DNA of 7,310 bases. Source: Pseudomonadota bacterium. GTDB lineage: Bacteria; Desulfobacterota; Desulfobulbia; Desulfobulbales; DAOVYS01. Where the stretch lies: NCBI GenBank assembly GCA_030635485.1, contig DAOVYS010000131.1, forward strand, positions 1 through 7,310, in the 5' to 3' direction. The translations under genes were made by a program, and so were the position numbers. The notes under the pieces were generated by a model that was not told the origin of the DNA, did no database searches, and saw nothing but the letters and a program-made list of their open reading frames with translations. This document shows, piece by piece, positions 1 through 6,519 of the stretch; within the stretch, counting starts at the first letter, position 1; every line of letters starts with the position of its first letter.

Positions 1-2918
1 AAACCCGTAAAATTCTTGAATGATACTGCCGTCTGACGCGCACTGCCTGGAAAAGGATCGGACATCTTCATCATCGACGGTGAAAAATGCACGCTATCGT
101 CAATTATCAGCTCCCGTACACTCGTAAGCCCTATGTTTGTGAAACCGGTTTCATCAAAACAATCTTTTGCCAGATAGCATGTGTTGTGTAAATCGTCCGG
201 TATTTCATCTCCATAATCAACGCCGGCCATTGAATCTTCAAACACACCAAGGATGTTTTTCACATTGACCAGCCCCGAATGTATATTCACGCTTCCGCCC
301 TGCTGCCCGATCAGGGAATAGCCTTTAAGTTCTCCCCCTAATACGAGTGTCGCGCCCTGAATGTCCAGAGCTCCCGCGTCACCGCCTGATACGTTCCCTT
401 GCTCATCAATCTCATATCCTCCGCTGACATCAATGAGAGAGCCTTTTTCAATAACAACCTCGCTGGTCCGTTTGCCCGGTTCGATCTCTCTTATGGAATA
501 ATTTTCGATTTGAACGTGGCCTCCATCGAGATGACCTGATTTCGAAAGTATCCCGCCGCCCTGGTTTACATATGAATTATCAATTTGTTCCCCGTTAACA
601 AAGATCTTGCTTCCATCTGCAATGTAAATTCTGTCCTTTAATGAGACATAATCTTCCGGCAAAGCGCTGCCTATTCCTGAAGTGATATTGCTCACTGAAA
701 AGAACCCGGCCTTTCCTCCGGGAATATCCACTGTCCCCCGGTGATGTATATTCCGGGCTGTGACACTCAGATTGAATTCATTGTCCTTGAGCAAACCGCT
801 CGGACGCAGACTTAAGAGAGCGTCATTATCAATCGTGACCCTGGTCAGGGCATTAAGCTCCAGAACACTCAACCCGGCATCACTGAGTTTTTTGGCTGAA
901 AGCATGGTCTTGTTAACAGGTTGACCGCTTTGGTATTCGAGTTTTTTGAGACAGGATTCATTTTCTGCCTCTTTAAAATAGGAGTCAGGAATCTCATCTT
1001 CAGTACCAAATGTCTCCGGAAGAGAATCAACCTCCTCTCGCACGACTATTTCTTCGATTCGAGAGTTGTTGGCAACATAACCGTTTTCACAAGTTGGAGC
1101 AGTCCCTATAGAAAGAGTCCCGCCTTTTGGCTCCACATCTCCGGCCGCTGACTGGTTGCCGTTCTCATCTTCCGGTTCCTGAAACAATGTCTGAAAAACC
1201 CCCCGCTCGACTGAAGCATTGATCTGCCCGTCAAGAACCACATTGCGGGCAATAAGTTCAAGACTTCCGGAGTTGCTTCCCTCTGTATATTCCGAGATAT
1301 AGTTTTTGATCGGCGCCCCGGAACCATAAAAAACTCCTTTATATTCTTCGACAAGACCATATCTTTCGTGGATGTTTTCAAAGTAACCGGCAAACTTATC
1401 ATACTCGATCCATGCAGGCGCCTCACTTATATCGTACAGGCGATTGCCTGAAATTAGCTGCGTAGTATCCGCCAATCCGGATTGATGATGAATGCCGCCG
1501 CCTGAAAAATCAATAGAAGAGCCTTGCCTGCAGATAATATCGCCGTCTGATACATTTATATGAATCTCTCCGCCTTCAGTGCTTCGCTCACCGGCTGTAA
1601 ATTTTTCGTTTGCAAGATGTCCCGATAAATCACCGATCGACGATCCGTAACGCTGATGGAATTCTATCCATTCCCCATGCAGCAATCCGTATTTCTGCCC
1701 ATATTCATCCGCAAGCTGGGCTGTGTTCAACTGAGCTTTAATGACATCATATTCCAGCGCCCTTTCTATCCACAGTCCACTGACGTCAATTTCACTTCCT
1801 GATTCCAGATAGACTCTTTGTGACGCCTCTAATCTCACTTTTCCGGATGGCGCGCAAATAACGCCTTGATGCTCAATCCGCTCTAATTTACCATCTCCTA
1901 TATCAGACAGGCCGGACAGGGTAATTTCTCCTCCCTCAAAAGGGAATGACGAATGCTCTTTTTCATTAGAAGTGGTTACCGGACAAAGAGTCATGCTTTT
2001 ATTGCCTGTAACTATTTTGTCTCGAGCTCTCAGTTCGATCCTGCCGGACTGCTTGACTGCTGAAACAGACGTAATCAACCCATCCTGCTGTACAACCCGG
2101 CCATACATTCCGGCAACGCCATAATCTCCGTATATTCTTCCCTGTTCAGTGTTGACTGCATAATCATTATCACCGCATTCCTTCACTGAAATGTCCTGTT
2201 GTCCCGTTCCGCTCTCAAACTCCACATGTTTTCCGGAAATCAGACCTGCCTGGCCGAAAAATGTGCTGATCGTTCCGCTGTTTTCCACTATGGGCGACAG
2301 GAGAAAGACAGAACCTGATTTATCGGTTTCTATCACTCCGTGGTTTGAGACAACACTGGTGTTTACATCAGCGAAATTATCCGCCATGGAATTGTAATTC
2401 TCAGTCTTAAACTTCAATGTCCCGGCCAGAAAATCATCATCTTTTATGTTCAGGGAAGAGGCTGTAAGGGAGTGGACATTTACCCTTGATGATGAGCCAA
2501 AGAGTATTCCGTTCTGGTTGATCAGGTAGATCTTGCCGTCCGCGGTAAGAGCACCGAATATCCGGCTGGGATCCCTGTCAAAAATACGGTTCAGGGCAGC
2601 CCAGTTGGCATTGCCCTTCTGGTCAAAATGCGTCGAGGCATTTTCGCCGATATTGAAAGATTCCCAGTTTATGATCGCCTTTGGTTGATTCTGGTGGATC
2701 ACCAGCCGGTTGTTTGATGCTCCGGGCACAGTAGCGCCCTGCACAACATTCCTCAGCACAGGCAGGGCATTCACGGCAGGAGGCGCCAACCGGGGCGTCA
2801 CTGCTCCGTAAAATCCCGGGATTGCAGGGGCCGCCAGGCCAACGCCGGGCAATATGTTAGACCAGAAAAAAAAAGCAAGAACAAACCCGCTAAATTTTTT
2901 GAGCCTATCTTTTTTCAT
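1..2918 (-). CDS. Two-partner-secretion exoprotein (TpsA, filamentous haemagglutinin type), N-terminal 972 residues
   Basis: The frame is open without a stop from the ATG at 2918 to the window edge, so the 3' end is missing. The ATG has AAGAGG (2930-2925) six bases upstream. Residues 1 to about 30 form a signal peptide (MKKDRLKK, then a hydrophobic stretch ending GVGLAA). Residues about 50-170 match the haemagglutination-activity/TPS domain that directs secretion through an outer-membrane TpsB pore; the diagnostic motif is NQNGILFG at 134-141, followed by VNVHSLTASSL. The rest is repetitive beta-helix-like sequence with recurring GSxIDxSG turns near residues 372, 466 and 830. Residues about 455-575 (SIDFSGGG, LADTTQLISG, LYDISEAP, ERYGLVEEY) resemble a module I recall from other giant FhaB-like proteins. 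It probably ends up on the cell surface or is released. Eight cysteines (248, 312, 355, 463, 610, 656, 914, 920) are unusual for this class. Function beyond adhesin-like exoprotein is unknown. Confidence 0.93.
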   Translation of the reverse strand, partial: MKKDRLKKFSGFVLAFFFWSNILPGVGLAAPAIPGFYGAVTPRLAPPAVNALPVLRNVVQGATVPGASNNRLVIHQNQPKAIINWESFNIGENASTHFDQKGNANWAALNRIFDRDPSRIFGALTADGKIYLINQNGILFGSSSRVNVHSLTASSLNIKDDDFLAGTLKFKTENYNSMADNFADVNTSVVSNHGVIETDKSGSVFLLSPIVENSGTISTFFGQAGLISGKHVEFESGTGQQDISVKECGDNDYAVNTEQGRIYGDYGVAGMYGRVVQQDGLITSVSAVKQSGRIELRARDKIVTGNKSMTLCPVTTSNEKEHSSFPFEGGEITLSGLSDIGDGKLERIEHQGVICAPSGKVRLEASQRVYLESGSEIDVSGLWIERALEYDVIKAQLNTAQLADEYGQKYGLLHGEWIEFHQRYGSSIGDLSGHLANEKFTAGERSTEGGEIHINVSDGDIICRQGSSIDFSGGGIHHQSGLADTTQLISGNRLYDISEAPAWIEYDKFAGYFENIHERYGLVEEYKGVFYGSGAPIKNYISEYTEGSNSGSLELIARNVVLDGQINASVERGVFQTLFQEPEDENGNQSAAGDVEPKGGTLSIGTAPTCENGYVANNSRIEEIVVREEVDSLPETFGTEDEIPDSYFKEAENESCLKKLEYQSGQPVNKTMLSAKKLSDAGLSVLELNALTRVTIDNDALLSLRPSGLLKDNEFNLSVTARNIHHRGTVDIPGGKAGFFSVSNITSGIGSALPEDYVSLKDRIYIADGSKIFVNGEQIDNSYVNQGGGILSKSGHLDGGHVQIENYSIREIEPGKRTSEVVIEKGSLIDVSGGYEIDEQGNVSGGDAGALDIQGATLVLGGELKGYSLIGQQGGSVNIHSGLVNVKNILGVFEDSMAGVDYGDEIPDDLHNTCYLAKDCFDETGFTNIGLTSVRELIIDDSVHFSPSMMKMSDPFPGSARQTAVSFKNFTG

Positions 2919-2944
2919 AATAAACCTCTTCGTAACCGTTCACA

Positions 2945-3009
2945 CTGAAGGTTGAACCGTAAACCCTAATTGATAACTGATCCCTTAACCTTCAGCCTTT
3001 AACCTTCAG
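2945..3009 (-). repeat. Inverted repeat in the TpsA gene leader
   Basis: CTGAAGGTT at 2945-2953 is the exact reverse complement of AACCTTCAG, which occurs twice in the heptamer array (2987-2995 and 3001-3009). Minus-strand RNA between the thioredoxin-fusion gene and the TpsA gene could form a 9-bp stem with one of two alternative partners. There is no U-tract, so this is not a typical intrinsic terminator. A regulatory role is only a possibility, since the complementarity may be a by-product of the repeat. Confidence 0.45.
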
Positions 3010-3018
3010 CCTTCAGCC
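2984..3018. repeat. Heptamer tandem repeat, five units
   Basis: Five consecutive 7-base units without gaps. In plus orientation they are CTTAACC, TTCAGCC, TTTAACC, TTCAGCC and TTCAGCC, consensus YTYMRCC. The sequence TTAACCTTCAGCCTT therefore occurs twice, 14 bases apart. The array crosses the 3' end of the FKBP-thioredoxin gene and supplies its last codons and stop (K-A-E-G-stop), then continues into the spacer before the TpsA gene. It is too short and spacerless to be CRISPR. It looks like a low-complexity intergenic repeat produced by slippage or dispersed through the genome. Confidence 0.8.
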
Positions 3019-4196
3019 TTGAAACATTTATCCAGCTCTCTTCGAAGAGTTTGGGCATCGTTGTGCCCTCTGATCCTGGAGATCACCTCTCCATCCGCGG
3101 TCAGAAGAACGGTGAGTGGATAGGTTCTAAGCCTGTACTTCTTTGCTAATTCTTCTTTTTCACTCGCATCAACCTTGATCCAGACAAACCGGTCATTAAG
3201 CATGCGGATCCTGGCATCTTTCATGGTCCCGGCAAGATACCTTTTGCAGGGGCCGCACCCGCTCGAATAAAGAACAAGGACTGCCGGCTTGCGGGACTTT
3301 TCCGCGTTTTTCAGTCCATTTTCATATGAGTCTGTCCAATCAATCGTTATCTGTTCGGTTTCAGAAGCTTTTACAACCGAGATCACCTTGATATCGTATT
3401 GAATCTCCCTGCCGGCCAGGGGGTGATTAAAGTCAACGATAAAACTGTTTTCATCTGCTCCCTTGACCACGCCTTTTTTACCCTGCCAGTGAAAAACCTT
3501 TCCAATCTCAGCCTTGAGTCTGAGCAGAAATTCATCACCCTCCTCAATAATCCGCACTGTTCCAAAGGGCTCGTTTATGGTTGTATTTTTCGGCTCGAGT
3601 TTTAAGCGCACGGTGTCCTCAAGCACCTCATCAACCGTTGCCCGAAAGTACTGGCCATAGTTGAAGGTAAAACCCGGTTTTGGAAACTGATGAGAATGCT
3701 TGACCATTTTGGCAACAGACTCGCTTGTAAACATGGGGACATTGCGCACAGCGGGAAACTCGACTACAAGACGGCTGTCTCTTTCTCCAAAGGCATCAAC
3801 GGATTGCAGGGCAGCCTTCTTGCTTTCCCCGGGCGACATGCCTGTAACAAGCTTTTTCAATCCTGGAAAAGAGGCTTTACTTCCCGCAATGATTGTCTCG
3901 GGATAAAAGGTTTTTGGTCTATGGTATCCATTGACCCATAAATGATCAGGGGAATGATCAGGGCTGGATCCGGTTTTTTCAACATTCGTATATATAAGAG
4001 AGCCGTCTGATAGAGACACGGTATAGTGAACATCGACCAGGTCGTTATCCTGGACAATGATTTCTGCTTTTTCAATTCTGCTTTTTGAAGCAAGACTTTT
4101 TTTATTATTTGACACGCAATTTGATATGAACACACTCACAAGTATAAGGGAAAAAACAAGTGCGTTTGAAAAAAATCCGGATCCTGATACTCTCAT
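3006..4196 (-). CDS. Exported FKBP/SlyD-like and thioredoxin fusion protein, possible lipoprotein
   Basis: 396 residues. An N-terminal hydrophobic segment (about 11-26) ends in ISNC, so Cys27 may be lipidated; Asn before the Cys is atypical, so a simple membrane anchor is also possible. Residues about 52-275 are FKBP/SlyD-like: a DG turn at 64-65, SFPGLKKLVTGMSPGE at 109-124 (the VIPG-type strand and following helix), DAFGERDSRLV at 134-144 (the family's AYGExDxxLV), and FIVDFNHPLAGREIQYDIKV at 252-271, like SlyD's VDGNHxLAG strand. Residues about 285-393 are a thioredoxin fold with the active site C314-G-P-C317 and the expected cis-proline at P360. The usual acidic residue after the DG turn is replaced (Tyr69), so isomerase activity is uncertain. 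It probably works in the periplasm in prolyl isomerisation or chaperoning and thiol-disulfide exchange. The start has GAGAGG eight bases upstream and overlaps the preceding paralogue by four bases. Confidence 0.88.
   Translation of the reverse strand: MRVSGSGFFSNALVFSLILVSVFISNCVSNNKKSLASKSRIEKAEIIVQDNDLVDVHYTVSLSDGSLIYTNVEKTGSSPDHSPDHLWVNGYHRPKTFYPETIIAGSKASFPGLKKLVTGMSPGESKKAALQSVDAFGERDSRLVVEFPAVRNVPMFTSESVAKMVKHSHQFPKPGFTFNYGQYFRATVDEVLEDTVRLKLEPKNTTINEPFGTVRIIEEGDEFLLRLKAEIGKVFHWQGKKGVVKGADENSFIVDFNHPLAGREIQYDIKVISVVKASETEQITIDWTDSYENGLKNAEKSRKPAVLVLYSSGCGPCKRYLAGTMKDARIRMLNDRFVWIKVDASEKEELAKKYRLRTYPLTVLLTADGEVISRIRGHNDAQTLRRELDKCFKAEG
4193..4196 (-). promoter_or_regulatory. ATGA stop/start overlap coupling the two FKBP-like genes
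   Basis: On the minus strand the TGA stop of the upstream FKBP-like gene (4195-4193) shares bases with the ATG of the thioredoxin-fusion gene (4196-4194). Together with GAGAGG at 4210-4205 inside the upstream gene, this arrangement is typical of translational coupling and places the two genes in one operon. Confidence 0.85.
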
Positions 4197-5041
4197 TTTG
4201 AATTCCTCTCACTTCCGTTTTTTTTAATTGACTTGACACAAATATCGCACGTCAGCTCACGCCCTCCAAAAGGATACCTGTAGTCCAGAATAAACGTTTT
4301 TTCATTGACTTCTGATATTTGTGCCAGAAAAGGCCCCACTCCGACAAGATGTCCCACCTCAGAATGAAAATGCCTCATATAATATTCATCATTCTTGTTA
4401 TACAGAGTTGCATTCCCAAACTTTGTCTTGATTATTGCCTCGTCCTGAATGTGTAATCGCACTGTGACAACATTGTTTTTTTTATCCATGGATTCAACTG
4501 TTGCAGATAGACTGTCCTTGATCTGAGCGGTTTCTCCCTGTTTCGGTATCCGGCCGAATTGTTTTTTAACATCCTCAAGGGACATTTTCCGCACTTTTGG
4601 CTCAACGACCTTTCTCGCAAGCTTCACGTAGCCCTGGTCATGTTCAAGCCCCTGGAGCCTGCGGGTCGAAATCCTGACAGTCTTTGTTTCACCTGTCTTC
4701 ATGCCGGTAATTTTTTTGGAGATCTTCGCCCCGACCTCACTCTGAAACGGAACAAGATACTCCCAGGAAGGCCCGCCATATCCGCTTCCGGCAAAGAGTT
4801 CGAGCGGTTCATACTTCTTGAGATGGAAAAACACCCCGTCCTTTGTGATCTCCGGGTTATTCGCGACAGTCTCCTGCGTTGTCAGGACGACCTTTCCGTC
4901 CGGCAGCCGGCAGGTAACGTCCACCATAACCTTGTCTCCTTTTTTGACCTGATCGGCCAATGCCGGCCCTGTTACTGTAAAAACGGCTAACACGCAGAAG
5001 ATAAAGCTCACAATCATGCGTTCATAAAAACTTGCTTTCAT
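4193..5041 (-). CDS. Secreted FKBP/SlyD-like periplasmic protein
   Basis: 282 residues. A signal peptide of about 29 residues ends in GPALA before DQ, so export to the periplasm is likely. It is paralogous to the N-terminal part of the next gene: ITGMKTGETKTVRIS (111-125) parallels VTGMSPGESKKAAL, and TFILDYRYPFGGRELTCDIC (249-268) parallels SFIVDFNHPLAGREIQYDIK. Between these lie further matching stretches (SATVES, FGN, NDEYYMR, SEVGHL). It has no thioredoxin domain. The catalytic region looks degraded compared with active FKBPs: the FPGL-type segment is replaced by KISKKI and the AYGExD-type segment by LQGLEHDQGY, so it may be a chaperone or binding domain with little isomerase activity. 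The start at 5041 is supported by GAGG (5051-5048) six bases upstream; an internal Met9 is the only close alternative. The partner or client is unknown; the genomic position suggests the TpsA protein. Confidence 0.8.
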   Translation of the reverse strand: MKASFYERMIVSFIFCVLAVFTVTGPALADQVKKGDKVMVDVTCRLPDGKVVLTTQETVANNPEITKDGVFFHLKKYEPLELFAGSGYGGPSWEYLVPFQSEVGAKISKKITGMKTGETKTVRISTRRLQGLEHDQGYVKLARKVVEPKVRKMSLEDVKKQFGRIPKQGETAQIKDSLSATVESMDKKNNVVTVRLHIQDEAIIKTKFGNATLYNKNDEYYMRHFHSEVGHLVGVGPFLAQISEVNEKTFILDYRYPFGGRELTCDICVKSIKKNGSERNSK

Positions 5042-5062
5042 AAAAAACCTCGTTTGTAAATT

Positions 5063-5094
5063 AAGAAAGGGCTCCCCGCAGGGAACCCTCTCTT
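5063..5094 (-). terminator. Strong hairpin after the PstS-like gene, likely terminator or attenuator
   Basis: A 14-bp stem (5063-5076 with 5081-5094) with a four-base loop (5077-5080). As minus-strand RNA all positions pair, two of them as G-U (5067/5090 and 5072/5085); as plus-strand RNA those two become A-C mismatches. This points to a function in the minus-strand transcript. It begins 24 bases after the PstS-like stop codon. The 5' arm is preceded by an A-rich run and the 3' side reads UUUCUUAAUUU, a modest U-tract partly inside the stem. Only 21 bases separate it from the next start codon, so it may act as a leaky terminator or RNA-processing/stability hairpin that lowers expression of the downstream genes. 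Confidence 0.7.
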
Positions 5095-5118
5095 TTTATT
5101 AATTGTTTTGATCAAACA

Positions 5119-6486
5119 TTACTTGACAATCGGCATTTTAAAGTCGGTTACCTTCTTAACCTTCATTTCATCCTGAGCAGCCCACCAGTCAGCCCGGCTG
5201 GCCGGGATGTTGGCAGGAATAGCAGCATAAGTCATCAGAGCTGAAGAAAGGTCCTTGAGTTCCTGGGCATCAGCAGAATCCTGATAGATATGCTGAGCAG
5301 CCCAAAACGCGTACTTGCCGTCCTTGATGTTCTTGCGGTCGCCAATGTGGCCCTGGTACTCGACCCGCTTGACAAAACCGTCTTTGCAGGCACAGGTGTC
5401 AACACCCACAACATCACCGCAGCACTTGTCAGAGTCGGCATAGCCAATTGCTCCGTAGCCGTCCCAGCCGGTGCAGCCGCCGCCAACACACCTCATCATG
5501 TCAGAGGAACCCTTGTTAAAGTAAGTTGTAGGGGCAAAAGGGGAGCCAAGATTTTCTGTCATCGGCATGTTGATGTCGCCGCGAAGAACACCAGCCTCAA
5601 GAGTGGCGTGGGTCCCTGAGCCAGCGTGACGCAGGCAGAGAACCACAGGCAGGCTGTCGCCGCCGGTCCCGTCGGCCAGGTAGGCGCCGGTTTCGATGCT
5701 ACCGTCTCCGTCCAGGTCAGCGTTAAACAAGTTCCAGTTCATAACAGACTGGCTGTAGAGAAGGAGAACCATTTCCCTGCTGAGATTATCAAAAGGCACC
5801 GCGTGGTTGTCTTGGGCATTGACAAAAAAGGAAAACGGAACCACGATCGGCTCATACTCGATGAAGCCGGCCGGGATGGAGTAGTTGTAAACTGAACTAT
5901 CGTACGATACGCCGCCACAGGGGCCAAGGTCCAGGCCGTGACTCTCCTGCTGGAAGGTCTCAGGTTTCACATCCGAAGCGCCGAGCACAACGTCGAGACA
6001 CTCAGTCTGAGTGACATCGCCGGCAGTAGGATAAAGAGAATCGTAATTGACCAGGTTCATACCGGTCTCAGAGGGCAGCTTCCGCTCACCAGCGTTGGCG
6101 CAGCCGTCAAGCCCTGTGGGATCTAGGCCCTGCACAGCGTTGATCCCCTCAAAAGACGCGAAGGTGGTGTAGGTGAAAACGATGGTATTGGCTCCGTAGG
6201 CGCCGCCCATCCCTGATCCGGTGCCCGCAGCGCCGTAGTCAACATCGCCCCTGCAGACGGCCACGCCCACATCCCGATCTCCGAGACCGGAATTGGCCGT
6301 GTAAACGTCAGCAGCAGCGCAGCCGTTATTGAGCAAAAATTCCGGTGCTGCGGCCGTCCAGAACTTATACTGGGCCGAAGCGCCGTACAGGTTGACCTGG
6401 GTCTTGCCCGCATGGGCAGTCGTCCCAACCATGGCCAGCATCGAAGCACCGATTGCCGCGGATTTTAGAATCTTTTTCATCTTCAT
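5119..6486 (-). CDS. PstS-like periplasmic solute-binding protein
   Basis: 455 residues. Signal peptide 1-26 ends TTAHA before GK. The mature start VNLYGASAQYKFW (31-43) resembles the phosphate-contacting N-terminal loop of PstS (GAGATFPAPVY...). R286-HAG-S290-G291-T292 has the same spacing as the R-x-x-x-S-G-T phosphate-binding motif of E. coli PstS. GASD at 169-172 resembles the PstS GASD segment, though its placement after an insertion is uncertain. It is longer than E. coli PstS (about 320 mature residues). Insertions include an EF-hand-like loop D257-x-D259-x-D261-G262-x-I264-E265 and a cysteine-rich stretch with six Cys at 333-367; there are twelve Cys in total, suggesting disulfides and a periplasmic or surface location. 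AAGGAGA (6502-6496) lies nine bases before the ATG. No transporter genes are adjacent, so ligand and role are open: phosphate or another oxyanion is the best guess. The gene looks richer in G+C than its neighbours. Confidence 0.82.
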   Translation of the reverse strand: MKMKKILKSAAIGASMLAMVGTTAHAGKTQVNLYGASAQYKFWTAAAPEFLLNNGCAAADVYTANSGLGDRDVGVAVCRGDVDYGAAGTGSGMGGAYGANTIVFTYTTFASFEGINAVQGLDPTGLDGCANAGERKLPSETGMNLVNYDSLYPTAGDVTQTECLDVVLGASDVKPETFQQESHGLDLGPCGGVSYDSSVYNYSIPAGFIEYEPIVVPFSFFVNAQDNHAVPFDNLSREMVLLLYSQSVMNWNLFNADLDGDGSIETGAYLADGTGGDSLPVVLCLRHAGSGTHATLEAGVLRGDINMPMTENLGSPFAPTTYFNKGSSDMMRCVGGGCTGWDGYGAIGYADSDKCCGDVVGVDTCACKDGFVKRVEYQGHIGDRKNIKDGKYAFWAAQHIYQDSADAQELKDLSSALMTYAAIPANIPASRADWWAAQDEMKVKKVTDFKMPIVK

Positions 6487-6495
6487 GATATTATT

Positions 6496-6502
6496 TCTCC
6501 TT
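6496..6502 (-). promoter_or_regulatory. Strong Shine-Dalgarno of the PstS-like gene
   Basis: AAGGAGA, nine bases before the ATG at 6486, is a near-consensus site. It favours this ATG over a second in-frame ATG six bases later, where the spacing would be 15 bases. It suggests that the binding protein is made in quantity. Confidence 0.75.
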
Positions 6503-6519
6503 ATTATATTATAGTTAGA

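Noticed and set aside
1106..1426. Minus-strand frame of 106 codons inside the exoprotein gene
   Set aside because: It is an alternative frame of the continuous TpsA frame, which reads without interruption from 2918 to the window edge.
2938..2957. Small GTTCA/TGAAC inverted repeat near the TpsA ribosome binding site
   Set aside because: Five base pairs with a mismatch beyond them; expected by chance and overlapping the longer inverted repeat.
2984..3020. CRISPR-like array
   Set aside because: Units are 7 bases with no spacers; it is a simple tandem repeat.
4559..4990. Plus-strand open frame of 143 codons
   Set aside because: It lies wholly antisense to the FKBP-like gene, has no signal or family motif, and no ribosome binding site was evident. 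The minus-strand gene has clear homology and start signals.
5290..6126. Several plus-strand open frames of 62-109 codons
   Set aside because: All are antisense to the PstS-like gene, whose high G+C content lengthens chance open frames. Their translations show no recognisable domain.
5119..6486. Part of a classical pst phosphate-transport operon
   Set aside because: No pstC, pstA, pstB or phoU is adjacent in the window; neighbours are a PEP-CTERM protein and FKBP-like proteins.
6503..6513. Two overlapping TATAAT sequences before the PstS-like gene as a promoter
   Set aside because: No acceptable -35 element lies 16-18 bases upstream, and transcription would begin in or next to the Shine-Dalgarno sequence. 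It is probably just an AT-rich spacer.
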